Shown here: in pieces, positions 1-8,089 of the stretch
How the letters are laid out: the number at the start of each line of letters is the position of its first letter
Position numbering within the stretch: position 1 is the first letter of the stretch
NCBI RefSeq assembly: GCF_014200045.1
Contig: NZ_JACHOV010000006.1
Location: forward strand, 178,871 to 242,870
Source: Rhizorhapis suberifaciens
GTDB taxonomy: Bacteria > Pseudomonadota > Alphaproteobacteria > Sphingomonadales > Sphingomonadaceae
Length of the DNA stretch: 64,000 nucleotides
Reading direction: 5' to 3'
Notes under the pieces: generated by a model
What the model was told of the DNA's origin: nothing
Seen by the model: the letters and a program-made list of their open reading frames with translations, nothing else
Database searches by the model: none
Position numbers and translations under genes: made by a program

Positions 1-396
1 CAGGGGTTTAAAATCCGACACCGCATCGAAATAGCCTGCTTCTCGCCAAAACAATATGTTGGAAGAGAAAAGCGAGACAGCGAGCACGCTTTCCATGAAG
101 TCCCGCATATCTACGGGCATGATAGTAAACCATGCCATGAACAGGCAAAATGAAAGTACAAGCATTAGCGCCGGTAGAATTCTGCGAGCGCGCCGTTTAT
201 AAAATTTCAGGATAGAAAAGCTGTTACGTTCAATGTCCGATAATAACAAGGTGGTAATGAGATAGCCGCTTATGACGAAGAATATGTCTACACCGACATA
301 ACCACCGCTGAACAAGCCGACGCCTGCATGAAACAGAATAACGGGAACAACGGCAACCGATCTTAGCCCATCTATCTCCTTTCTGTACTCCAACAC
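1..396 (-). CDS. Acyltransferase family 3 (OafA/YrhL-like) membrane protein, N-terminal part
   Basis: The reverse strand reads from GTG at 396 (or TTG at 393) to the window edge without a stop, about 132 codons. The start 'EYRKEIDGLRSVAVVPVILFHAG' region carries the R-x-(8-10)-H layout of integral-membrane acyltransferase-3 proteins, followed by GGYVGVDIFFVISGYLIT, the family's second signature, and FYKRRARRILPAL. These proteins O-acylate surface sugars or lipids. The gene runs off the left edge, so the catalytic membrane core and any SGNH domain cannot be seen. A GGGGG run lies just before the GTG. It follows the GtrA-like gene on the same strand after about 190 bp, which supports an envelope-glycan role. 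The start codon is uncertain. Confidence 0.85.
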   Translation of the reverse strand, partial: MLEYRKEIDGLRSVAVVPVILFHAGVGLFSGGYVGVDIFFVISGYLITTLLLSDIERNSFSILKFYKRRARRILPALMLVLSFCLFMAWFTIMPVDMRDFMESVLAVSLFSSNILFWREAGYFDAVSDFKPL

Positions 397-584
397 ATCC
401 CCCGAATGAAAGGAACAAGAAACAGAGACAAAACAGGCAATCGGTTGCCAGATTCAACAGTGAATTGGTGGTGGCGGACCGCCATCTTCGGCCGCCTGCT
501 TTCCGTTCGCCGTATATATCATAGCCGGCGTGTCCGGTCAGTTGGGGATTTTGGCTAATCAACCCCTTATCCCCAATCAGACCC

Positions 585-1010
585 TCATCGGAAAACCCAC
601 TGCCTGTTGAGACCGAACACCACGAAGGGCGTTACGAACAGCATGAAAGGCACCGGCACCCAAGTCGCCCAGTCCAGCCAGACGACAAAAATCTGTACCC
701 ACATCGCATTGAGGCCGAGGCTGACCAGCGACACCAGTATGAAGCGAATGCCGCGGATCGCGGTCTTGTCGCGTGCGCCATGACCGCGGAAGGTGAAGGC
801 GCTGTGCAGAACATATCCCAGCGCGACCGCGAAGAGATAGGCTATGCCATTGGCCAGCTGGGGATGCAGCTTCACCGGTGTCGCCAACAGCCAGTAGATG
901 AGCGCTTGTAGAGCCGTCACCGCCAAGCCGGTCGCGGCATAGCGTCCCAACTGCGCTAGCAGCACGCGCATTTCCGGTTCCATCGCCGCTATCTGATCCA
1001 GCTTCTTCAT
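585..1010 (-). CDS. GtrA-like membrane protein
   Basis: 141 aa. The chosen ATG (MKKLDQ) avoids overlap with the divergent gene at 1059; a longer reading back to 1223 is unlikely. The protein shows four hydrophobic segments and ends RQWVFR, typical of the GtrA family (PF04138). GtrA-like proteins are thought to flip or help transfer polyprenyl-linked sugars across the inner membrane, as in O-antigen glucosylation. Neighbours are an acyltransferase and a GT-C-like membrane protein, which fits this. The substrate cannot be told from sequence. Confidence 0.8.
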   Translation of the reverse strand: MKKLDQIAAMEPEMRVLLAQLGRYAATGLAVTALQALIYWLLATPVKLHPQLANGIAYLFAVALGYVLHSAFTFRGHGARDKTAIRGIRFILVSLVSLGLNAMWVQIFVVWLDWATWVPVPFMLFVTPFVVFGLNRQWVFR

Positions 1011-1058
1011 TGCATTTCCCGTTGCGCTTATTTTTTGGGGCATTAATGCCGGGCGCTC

Positions 1059-2888
1059 ATGTTGGAAAGCGGTGCGCTGAAGAAATCGTGGGGCTGGAAA
1101 GGCCTGGTGCGGCTTGGCCATCGGCTCGGCGCCTGGGCGCATGTGCATTGGAAAGCGCTGACCGTCATTGCATGGGTCTGCCTTTGCGCATGGTTCCTGA
1201 TCGAACGCTGGAATGCCATTCACTGGCTGGCGTTGAATGACACCGATGACAATATGCGGTTTCTGCAGGTCAGGGACTGGCTGGCGGGACAGGGGTGGTA
1301 TGACCTACGCCAGCATCGGCTCGACCCGCCCAATGGCGCGAACATCCACTGGTCGCGGATAGTCGATCTGCCGCTTGCGGCGCTGATGTTGTTTTTCAGG
1401 GCGTTCATGGATGTCGGGCAGGCGGATCGGCTGGGGGCGGGTCTTGCGCCTTTGCTGCCGCTACTTCCGGCAATGTTGGCGCTTGGCTTTGTGATGCGGC
1501 GGCTGGTAGGCGGAAATAGCTGGTGCATAGCCATTTTCGCGCCGCTGTCTGCCGGAATGGCGCTGTCTATGTTCATGCCGATGCGCGTGGATCATCATGG
1601 CTGGCAACTGGCCATGACGCTGGTCGCGCTGGCCGGGCTTGCCGATCACAGGGCCGCAAGAGGCGGGCTCGTCGCTGGCATTGCTAGTGCGATTTCCGTC
1701 GCCATCGGCATGGAGATGATCGTTTACCTGGCGGCGACCGGGGGAGTGATCGCTTTGCGCTGGGTTGCCGATGCGAGGCAAGTCTGCCGCATGCAGACCT
1801 ATGCGCTTGGCCTTGCGGGGGGAGTTGGGTTCGGTTTCCTGGTATTTGCCAGCCATGACAACAGAGCGCCTGTTTGTGATGCTCTCTCGCCAGTGTGGCT
1901 GTCGATCCTTGCGGTGGCGGGGGCGGGAATGGTCCTGCTATCGCTGCTGCCTCTTCGAAGCTGGCAGGCGAGGCTGACGGCGGGCGGGGTCGTGGCGTTG
2001 TTCTTGGCTGCCGGAGCGTGGTTGGTGTGGCCGCAATGTTTGTCGGGAGCCTATCAGATTTCGCCCGAGCTTAACCGGCTCTGGCTCGACAATATCCGCG
2101 AGGCAAAGCCAATCTATAAACAATCGGAGGATGTCGTCCGGCCGCTGCTGGCGCTGCCCATACCGGGCATACTGGTATCGATCGTCGCCTGCTTCCTGTA
2201 TCGGCGGGAGCCTGGGCGGTTCTGGCCGTGGCTGACAGTGGCGCTGCTTTCGGTGTTTTCTTTCGTGCTGCTGTTTTGGCAGACAAGGGCCGCACCCGCC
2301 GCGCAATTGCTGGCGATACCGGGCGTTGCCGCCTTTGCCTACTCATGCCTGTCTGCTTTGTTCTTCACTAAAAGGACTGGGATGCGCTTGGCTGCTCTGG
2401 CGGGCGTTGTGCTGGTGGCGGGAGTGTTTGGCGCGTATGAACTCACCCTGAGCTTCGATAAGGCAAAGCCCGGCACAAGGCGGCAGATCGTCCGGTCCGC
2501 CAGCGCAAAGTGTCGCACATTGCCTGCACTTGAGCCTCTCAACCGCTTGCCGCCTGCGACTATCTTCACGATGGTCGATCTTGGGCCGCGTATCCTGGCT
2601 GTAACACACCATAGCGCCATTGCCGGACCCTATCATCGGAATGAAAAAGCCATTCTGGATATTCATCACGCCTTTGACGGACCACCTGAGGGTTTCCGGC
2701 TCATCGCAAGGGCGCGTGGGGCCAGTTATCTGCTGATCTGCCCGAATTTCCCGGAGGGAACCGTCTATCAGGCGCGCAGCCCCAAGGGCTTTTATGCGCA
2801 GATGGCGAAGGGGAAGGTGCCTGCCTGGTTAAGCCCCGTGGATCTGGGCGAGGGGCTGCCCTACAAGCTGTACCGGATTGAGCGGTGA
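1059..2888 (+). CDS. Polytopic membrane protein resembling GT-C glycosyltransferases
   Basis: 609 aa, roughly ten or more hydrophobic segments followed by a soluble C-terminal part from about residue 480. In the first periplasmic loop it has an acidic motif DTDDNMR (residues 61-67) and then DPPNGANIHWSR (89-100). A second motif, MRVDHHGWQ, lies at 175-183. An acidic first-loop motif followed by an Asp/His motif is the pattern of GT-C enzymes (STT3/ArnT/PMT type), which use lipid-linked sugar donors. This is an inference from layout; I cannot assign a named family. It starts 48 bp from the divergent GtrA-like gene, so the two may share a control region and act on the same glycan. A TM-rich sugar permease is a less likely alternative. 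Confidence 0.6.
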   Translation: MLESGALKKSWGWKGLVRLGHRLGAWAHVHWKALTVIAWVCLCAWFLIERWNAIHWLALNDTDDNMRFLQVRDWLAGQGWYDLRQHRLDPPNGANIHWSRIVDLPLAALMLFFRAFMDVGQADRLGAGLAPLLPLLPAMLALGFVMRRLVGGNSWCIAIFAPLSAGMALSMFMPMRVDHHGWQLAMTLVALAGLADHRAARGGLVAGIASAISVAIGMEMIVYLAATGGVIALRWVADARQVCRMQTYALGLAGGVGFGFLVFASHDNRAPVCDALSPVWLSILAVAGAGMVLLSLLPLRSWQARLTAGGVVALFLAAGAWLVWPQCLSGAYQISPELNRLWLDNIREAKPIYKQSEDVVRPLLALPIPGILVSIVACFLYRREPGRFWPWLTVALLSVFSFVLLFWQTRAAPAAQLLAIPGVAAFAYSCLSALFFTKRTGMRLAALAGVVLVAGVFGAYELTLSFDKAKPGTRRQIVRSASAKCRTLPALEPLNRLPPATIFTMVDLGPRILAVTHHSAIAGPYHRNEKAILDIHHAFDGPPEGFRLIARARGASYLLICPNFPEGTVYQARSPKGFYAQMAKGKVPAWLSPVDLGEGLPYKLYRIER

Positions 2889-2898
2889 TACTTTTCGG

Positions 2899-3357
2899 CT
2901 AATCCCGGCGCTCGGCGAAGAATGTCCGCAGAATCTCTGCCGCTTCGCTTTCGCCGAGCCCGCTATAGACATCCGGCCGGTGCAGGCACTGAGGCTGAGT
3001 AAAGAGACGACCGCCATGTTCCACGGCCCCGCCCTTGGGATCGCTGGCGCCGTAATAGAGGCGCGCTATGCGGGCATGGGATGCAGCACCCGCACACATG
3101 GCGCAGGGTTCCAGCGTTACCCAAAGGTCGCAGCCGGTCAGCCGGAAATCGCTGAGGGTCTGAGCCGCTTGACGCAGGGCCACGATCTCCGCATGAGCGG
3201 TGGGGTCGTTGTCCCGCCGATTGCGGTTCTCGCCTTCGCCAATGATGATGCCGTTCATGGTGACCACCGCACCGATGGGCACTTCACCCGCCTCTGCCGC
3301 CGCCTGGGCGAGATCAAGGGCGCGGCGCATGGGTGGAGGTAAAGGAAAAGACGACAT
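2899..3357 (-). CDS. tadA: tRNA-specific adenosine deaminase
   Basis: 152 aa from ATG at 3357 (MSSFPLPP). TadA converts A34 to inosine in the anticodon of tRNA-Arg(ACG). The zinc site is complete: HAE at residues 55-57 (His55 ligand, Glu57 proton shuttle) and PCAMC with Cys85 and Cys88. Length matches the bacterial enzyme. An upstream in-frame start at 3375 would add six residues and is not preferred. It ends 10 bp from the convergent end of the membrane protein gene and is divergent from rpmB. Confidence 0.93.
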   Translation of the reverse strand: MSSFPLPPPMRRALDLAQAAAEAGEVPIGAVVTMNGIIIGEGENRNRRDNDPTAHAEIVALRQAAQTLSDFRLTGCDLWVTLEPCAMCAGAASHARIARLYYGASDPKGGAVEHGGRLFTQPQCLHRPDVYSGLGESEAAEILRTFFAERRD

Positions 3358-3414
3358 GGCGGCGGTTATAACCATGAGCGGTTGCGAGAATAGGGGAAAA
3401 GCTTAAAAGCGCGG

Positions 3415-3442
3415 TTGACGATTCGTCCGATGTCCGTTATCC
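3415..3442 (+). promoter_or_regulatory. Putative promoter of rpmB
   Basis: TTGACG at 3415-3420 and TTATCC at 3437-3442 are spaced 16 bp, a fair sigma-70-like pair about 45 bp before the rpmB start. Inferred from sequence only. Confidence 0.4.
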
Positions 3443-3486
3443 GCGCGGTCTTTCCGGATAAACCCGAAGAACAAGGCTTTAAGATT

Positions 3487-3774
3487 ATGTCGCGTATTTG
3501 CGAGCTGACCGGCAAAACCCGCCAGGTGGGTCACAATGTTTCCCACGCCAACAACAAGACCAAGCGCGTGTTCCTGCCCAACCTGCAGGATGTGACGCTG
3601 ATCTCCGAAGCGCTGGAAAAGAGCGTGACGCTTCGCGTGTCGACCCACGGCCTTCGTTCGGTGGAACATGTTGGCGGTCTGGATAACTGGCTGCTGAAGA
3701 CCAACGACGAAAAGCTGTCCCTGCGCGCACGTCGTCTGAAGCGCGATATCGTGAAGAAGCAGAAGGCGGCCTGA
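3487..3774 (+). CDS. rpmB: 50S ribosomal protein L28
   Basis: 95 aa. The start [10 protein letters not shown] is the classic L28 N-terminus; a reading from 3415 would add 24 non-homologous residues and overlap the promoter. The protein is basic, with [13 protein letters not shown] and a C-terminal [14 protein letters not shown] stretch. It is a structural protein of the large ribosomal subunit near the E-site. A strong terminator follows within 30 bp, so it appears monocistronic. Confidence 0.97.
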   Translation: MSRICELTGKTRQVGHNVSHANNKTKRVFLPNLQDVTLISEALEKSVTLRVSTHGLRSVEHVGGLDNWLLKTNDEKLSLRARRLKRDIVKKQKAA

Positions 3775-3803
3775 AGCTCCTTTTGAATTTTGGCGAATGA
3801 AGA

Positions 3804-3830
3804 GAGCGGCTCTGATGGGGCCGCTTTTTT
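3804..3830 (+). terminator. Rho-independent terminator of rpmB
   Basis: Stem AGCGGCTC / GGGGCCGCT with a short TGAT loop, followed by a run of six T. Confidence 0.85.
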
Positions 3831-3874
3831 CGTGCCTGCGGGAACAGGCGACTGCGTTAATGATAGCGCTAAAT

Positions 3875-4861
3875 CTATTCCGGCGGCTTCAGCGAGAATT
3901 TCAGCAATAGCGTCCGCTGGAAAAACTGGTGGTTATCGTCCGATGCCATCCAGACAATATGCCGCTTGCCTTCGCTGGAGACCGCCAGCCCTTCGAAATT
4001 ATCCGCAAGCAGCGGCGGGCGAAGCGTGGCTATCTCCTGCGCCTGAAGTAGTTTGCCGGACGAAAGGTCATCGATATCAACCATGGCAAGCTTCGTCGTG
4101 AAGCCATCGAAGATCGTTACTCGTCGATTGAGGGTCAATAGCTTTCCCGGTTCCAGCCAAGCCGCATCGGTAATTCGATAACCCTGCGGAGGTTGATAGC
4201 CGAGCCGGACGGGCGCTGGTCCAGGTGCGGCAGGGTCGCTGGAAAACAGCAAGATCTCCGTGCTTCCCTTTGGACCATAGGCCCCCTCCGCGAAAATCAG
4301 GAATCGCCCGTCCGGCAGGCGGACGGCCGCTTCGGCGCCAGCGGTGCTTGGCCAATCTCGCATCGCTTTGGGTTCCTGACACTCCTCGACACGCGCGAAG
4401 GCAGGGGAATAGCGGCAGATGCGATGAATGAGCTCAAAGGTTACCCAATATCGGTTGCTTTCGGGATCGTACATTAACCCCTCTGAATCCCATTTCCATT
4501 TCGGCCAGTTGCGTTCCTCCGGTCGTATGGGGAGAGGCGCGATGAACTCTCTAATGCCTTCGTTTTCGTGGGGCAGGCGCAGTCCGAACAGGTCCCCGCT
4601 GTCATTAAGGGCTATGATGCGACCGTCCGGCCTTAGGACCATGGCCGACAAACCTCCAAAGGAGGGATGGTCGCTCTTCAGCTCCCATCCTTCGAGATAT
4701 TCCAGACGGCCGATTTCGCGCTGTTGCGGATCGGACGTATTCAGTGGCACCGGCTTGGCACTAATCAGCAGCGCTCCTGGCACTGTCCTGATCTCCTTGC
4801 TGGACTTGGGCGCGGGGAGCAGGATGACAGCGACGAACAGGATCAGCATCAGGCGAAACAT
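3875..4861 (-). CDS. Esterase-like phytase-family secreted protein
   Basis: 328 aa. An N-terminal hydrophobic stretch (residues 3-16) looks like a signal anchor or signal peptide. The body resembles the 'esterase-like activity of phytase' family (PF13449): FGGLSAMVLRPDGRIIALNDSGDL near residue 67, WDSEGLMYDP near 125, AEAAVRLPDGRFL near 175 and DNFEGLAV near 285. These are the repeated blades of a beta-propeller. True phytase activity is not shown for most members, so the substrate is left open. It ends about 45 bp after the rpmB terminator, in convergent orientation. Confidence 0.75.
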   Translation of the reverse strand: MFRLMLILFVAVILLPAPKSSKEIRTVPGALLISAKPVPLNTSDPQQREIGRLEYLEGWELKSDHPSFGGLSAMVLRPDGRIIALNDSGDLFGLRLPHENEGIREFIAPLPIRPEERNWPKWKWDSEGLMYDPESNRYWVTFELIHRICRYSPAFARVEECQEPKAMRDWPSTAGAEAAVRLPDGRFLIFAEGAYGPKGSTEILLFSSDPAAPGPAPVRLGYQPPQGYRITDAAWLEPGKLLTLNRRVTIFDGFTTKLAMVDIDDLSSGKLLQAQEIATLRPPLLADNFEGLAVSSEGKRHIVWMASDDNHQFFQRTLLLKFSLKPPE

Positions 4862-5054
4862 TGCTATGCTCTAACGCGGTAAGACAATGGCTGTCATGGT
4901 TAATCTGAAAGCAGCAATGTGAACGGCGGATAACATGCGCGTTCAGTTTTGGCTCAAACCGAATCGCCCATAAAGGCAGGGTCGAATGGATCTGGGTCGC
5001 GAAGGCTTCGGGTTCCGGCTTTGAAGCAAGCGCCATTCTGGATGAAGGAGCCAG

Positions 5055-5456
5055 ATGATGAAGAAATTTCTGCTTTCGTTAAGCGCGGCGGCGGCCGTCC
5101 TGACGGCGGTAGCCGTTCCCACCGCTCCCGCAATGGCTCGCCATGGGTATGAACGCGGCGACTATTATCGCGATTATGACCGGAGCCGGAGTTACCGGGG
5201 CGACCGCTATTATCGCGGTGACCGCTACTACCGTGGGGACCGTTATTATCGCGGGTCGGATCGCCGCTACTATAGCGACCGGCGCTCTTACAGGGGCCGG
5301 TGCGACAGCGGCACGGGCGGCACCATTATCGGTGCGATCGCAGGCGGCTTGCTGGGCAATGAGATTGCCGGGCGGCGGGGTGACCGCACGGCGGGCACCA
5401 TTATCGGTGCGGGCGTCGGCGCCGTAGCGGGTCGTGCAATCGATCGCGACTGCTAA
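5055..5456 (+). CDS. Secreted glycine-zipper (2TM) protein with RGDRYY repeats
   Basis: 133 aa. GAAGGAG lies before ATG at 5055 (a second ATG follows at once). A signal peptide ends around PAMA. The mature part begins with a basic, Tyr-rich region holding three 6-residue RGDRYY repeats, then a C-terminal glycine-zipper segment with two copies of GTIIGAxxGxxxG. This is the fold of the 17-kDa surface antigen / glycine-zipper 2TM outer-membrane proteins. The role is probably in the envelope. The final CDSGTGG and RDC Cys residues flank the zipper and could form a disulfide. Confidence 0.75.
   Translation: MMKKFLLSLSAAAAVLTAVAVPTAPAMARHGYERGDYYRDYDRSRSYRGDRYYRGDRYYRGDRYYRGSDRRYYSDRRSYRGRCDSGTGGTIIGAIAGGLLGNEIAGRRGDRTAGTIIGAGVGAVAGRAIDRDC
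5196..5249 (+). repeat. Three tandem 18-bp repeats encoding RGDRYY
   Basis: Units at 5196-5213, 5214-5231 and 5232-5249 encode RGDRYY three times with synonymous differences between copies. A looser copy follows at RGSDRRYY. The silent changes suggest selection on the peptide rather than recent slippage. Confidence 0.85.
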
Positions 5457-5471
5457 ACCCGCGTGCAAATC

Positions 5472-5505
5472 GAGAAGCCGCCCTAGTGATCTGGGGTGGC
5501 TTTTC
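5472..5505 (+). terminator. Terminator after the glycine-zipper gene
   Basis: Imperfect stem GAGAAGCCGCCC / GGGGTGGCTTTTC with a short loop and T-rich 3' side, about 16 bp past the stop. Confidence 0.6.
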
Positions 5506-5549
5506 GATTTAGATGAACGGAGATAGGGATAACTCCAAGTCAGCACATT

Positions 5550-6518
5550 CTAAAGCCGGTGTTCGCCCTTTACCCAGCGAATGGTGCCGGAACTGGCCCT
5601 CATCACGACGCTTTCGGTGGTCATCGCACCACCGCGCAGACGCTTTACGCCCTGAAGCAATGAGCCGTCGGTAACGCCGGTAGCGGCAAAGATGCAGTCG
5701 CCCTTGGCCAGGTCGTTAAGGTCGTAGATGCGGTCCAGGTCGTCGATGCCCCATTTGCGCGCACGCGAACGTTCGTCATCGTTGCGGAAGAGCAGACGGC
5801 CTTTGAATTGTCCGCCAACGCAACGCAGCGCCGCGGCCGCAAGCACGCCTTCAGGCGCGCCGCCCGAACCCATATAGATATCGATGGTTGTATCGGGATC
5901 GGTAGTTGCGATGACGCCAGCAACGTCGCCGTCGGGGATCAGCATGATGCCGCAGCCGATCTCGCGAAGTTCGGCAATCAATTTTTCATGGCGCGGCCGG
6001 TCCAATACGCACACGATAATGTCGCCAGGCTCGACGCCCTTTTCACGCGCGACTGCCTCTACATTTTCGCGGACCGATTTGTTGAGATCGATCAGGCCGG
6101 GAGAATAGCCCGGCCCAATTGCAAGCTTGTCCATATAGACATCAGGGGCATTGAGAAGGCATCCTTCCTCCGCGATGGCGAGCACGGCGAGCGCGTTCGG
6201 ACCTGCCTTTGCCGTAATCGTGGTGCCTTCCAGCGGGTCCAGCGCGATATCGATCCGGGGGCCGCTGCCTATCGCGTTGCCGACCTTTTCGCCGATGTAC
6301 AGCATCGGAGCTTCGTCGCGTTCACCTTCCCCGATGACCACAGTGCCGTCGATGGCCAGGTCGTTGAATGCCTTGCGCATCGCCTCTACGGCAGCGGCGT
6401 CGGCGGCCTTCTCGTCGCCCCGGCCGATCAGCTTCGATGCAGAGATAGCCGCGGCTTCGGTGACGCGCACCATCTCCAGAACAAGAACGCGGTCAAGTAC
6501 GTGGCTGGCGCTTACCAT
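5550..6518 (-). CDS. glpX: Fructose-1,6-bisphosphatase class II
   Basis: 322 aa, full length. GlpX hydrolyses fructose-1,6-bisphosphate in gluconeogenesis with a lithium-sensitive, Mn-dependent site. Visible family motifs are GEGERDEAPMLYIGE near residue 63, DPLEGTT near 93 (the D-P-L-E-G-T metal motif), and PDGDVAG, GSGGAPEG and GVTDGSLL further on. A GGAAGGA Shine-Dalgarno site lies about 9 bp before the ATG. In many sphingomonads glpX follows a homoserine dehydrogenase gene; here it stands alone, next to a rarD-like gene on the same strand 115 bp upstream. Confidence 0.95.
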   Translation of the reverse strand: MVSASHVLDRVLVLEMVRVTEAAAISASKLIGRGDEKAADAAAVEAMRKAFNDLAIDGTVVIGEGERDEAPMLYIGEKVGNAIGSGPRIDIALDPLEGTTITAKAGPNALAVLAIAEEGCLLNAPDVYMDKLAIGPGYSPGLIDLNKSVRENVEAVAREKGVEPGDIIVCVLDRPRHEKLIAELREIGCGIMLIPDGDVAGVIATTDPDTTIDIYMGSGGAPEGVLAAAALRCVGGQFKGRLLFRNDDERSRARKWGIDDLDRIYDLNDLAKGDCIFAATGVTDGSLLQGVKRLRGGAMTTESVVMRASSGTIRWVKGEHRL

Positions 6519-6633
6519 CTAACTTATATCCTTCCATATGTGCTTACCGGGACTTCGATAAGCGAGCCATGTTGCATTGTCGAGAACGTCTCCCTCCTTC
6601 AGACGGTGTTTTGAGTGTCTTTATCCGCTGCCG

Positions 6634-7578
6634 TCATTCGATACCCGGCAGAGCGTTTTGTTCCGCACGCGCCTGATGGAGACTTGCCGTGCTATAAAGG
6701 ATAAGTCCCGCCCAGATCAGCCCGAAGCTCGATAATTGTCCGGCGGTCAGTGTTTCTCCAAAAACAAGGACGCCGAGCAGCAACTGCAAGGTCGGAGCGA
6801 TATATTGCAATAGGCCCAGCGTGGAATAGGTCATCCTTTTGGCAGCTACGGCAAAGAGCAACAACGGAACCGAGGTTACGACGCCGGAGAGCACCAGAAG
6901 GCCGGTGGTCATTGGATTGGCGCCGAATGCCAGGGATCCGGCGGCGGCGAGCCATCCCATATAGGCCAGCGAAAATGGAGCGAGGATGAGCGTTTCGGCT
7001 GCAAGTCCCTGCAAGGCCGTCACGGGTGCCATCTTGCGAATGAGCCCATATAACGAGAATGAAGCTGCGAGAGCCAGACTGATCCAGATTGTATCGAGTG
7101 CGGAAACGGCCATCATCGCCACACCGATCGTGGTGAGTGCCAAGGCCATCCATTGCAATCGCCTTAGCCGCTCCTTCAACACGACAAAGCCGAGGAGCAC
7201 ATTGGCCAGAGGATTCAAGAAATATCCCAGGCTCGCAGCCACAACATGGTTGTCGTGGACGGCCCAGATATAGACAAGCCAGTTGATTGCAATGAGCGCT
7301 GAGGTCGCCGCCAGGGTGAGCATGACCCGCCCATCATTCAATATTTGGCCAAAATGCCCGAGCGTGCCGCGCAGGGTCAATATAACCAGCAGCAAGCAGA
7401 GCGACCAAATGATCCGGCTTGCAACAATTTCCAGCGGGGAAACGCTGTCCAGGACCAGAAAATAGAGCGGAAGGAAACCCCAAGTCAGATAAGCGCCCAT
7501 ACCCGCAGCAATTCCTCCGCGCGCCATCGCACGAGTTTCCAACACGGGGGCGGTTTGAGCGGATGTGGAAGTAGGCAT
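6634..7578 (-). CDS. rarD: EamA-family permease, RarD type
   Basis: 314 aa with about ten hydrophobic segments in two EamA repeats. The start of the first repeat, GMGAYLTWGFLPLYF, and LVYIWAVHDNHVVAASLGYFLNPL are characteristic of RarD proteins, named for chloramphenicol resistance in Pseudomonas. Actual substrates are unknown. The segment ALVLGxxxVLKERL and the C-terminal repeat with LLQYIAPTLQLLLGV are intact. Likely an inner-membrane transporter; symbol by family similarity only. Confidence 0.8.
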   Translation of the reverse strand: MPTSTSAQTAPVLETRAMARGGIAAGMGAYLTWGFLPLYFLVLDSVSPLEIVASRIIWSLCLLLVILTLRGTLGHFGQILNDGRVMLTLAATSALIAINWLVYIWAVHDNHVVAASLGYFLNPLANVLLGFVVLKERLRRLQWMALALTTIGVAMMAVSALDTIWISLALAASFSLYGLIRKMAPVTALQGLAAETLILAPFSLAYMGWLAAAGSLAFGANPMTTGLLVLSGVVTSVPLLLFAVAAKRMTYSTLGLLQYIAPTLQLLLGVLVFGETLTAGQLSSFGLIWAGLILYSTASLHQARAEQNALPGIE

Positions 7579-7713
7579 GAAATTCCTTGCGAGAACCGTT
7601 GCAACGGCGGGGCCAGAAGATGATGTCGTTAGAAACGGCGATTAAGATCGGCCGGCGCCTGGTTCGTCAATGGCTATGACGAGCCATGGTTCAACCCCTT
7701 GCCGAAGGAATTG

Positions 7714-7935
7714 TCAGATAATGCCGCCGCCGATGAACAGCCGAAGGCCGCCGATGGCTGCGACGATCAGGCAGAAATTTCGACCTGTATTTCTGGAAGA
7801 AAAGGAGCCGATGACTGCGCCGGCAAGGGCTATGGGAACTATCAACCAATTTGCCCATCCCAGGAATGGGATGACAGTGGGTATCATCAGGATCAAGGCC
7901 ACGAAGCCGATGAGGGATGCCAGCACGCTCAGCAT
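7714..7935 (-). CDS. Small hydrophobic membrane protein, unknown
   Basis: 73 aa. Two or three hydrophobic stretches make up nearly the whole protein (residues 1-24, 29-43 and 53-73), broken by a short basic SSRNTGRN loop. It sits alone between rarD-like and a divergent lipoprotein gene. No catalytic motif is visible. An AAGAG-like site precedes the ATG. The opposite strand is also open here, so this call rests on the clear membrane-protein composition. Confidence 0.55.
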   Translation of the reverse strand: MLSVLASLIGFVALILMIPTVIPFLGWANWLIVPIALAGAVIGSFSSRNTGRNFCLIVAAIGGLRLFIGGGII

Positions 7936-8029
7936 GGCTCTTAAATGCCCTTATGCCTGAGGCGCAGCAAGGGTTTTATGTGCCAACAACGCAGGGTTGT
8001 GGCGGCAATCATTGCTGCCGCATTGATTC

Positions 8030-8044
8030 CTAACCCAAATTTAA
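8030..8044 (+). promoter_or_regulatory. CtrA-like box
   Basis: CTAA-CCCAAAT-TTAA followed by CC: one mismatch to the alphaproteobacterial CtrA consensus TTAA-N7-TTAA, 46 bp before the lipoprotein start at 8090. Confidence 0.4.
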
Positions 8045-8089
8045 CCGAAATGCTGCATGTCTGCTCACGATTGGAAGGAGCACACCGGC

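Noticed and set aside
1011..1223. N-terminal extension of the GtrA-like protein
   Set aside because: It would overlap the divergent gene by over 150 bp, and the added residues are not membrane- or signal-like.
5196..5249. Possible CRISPR or direct-repeat array
   Set aside because: The repeats are codon-phased, adjacent without spacers, and inside a secreted-protein gene.
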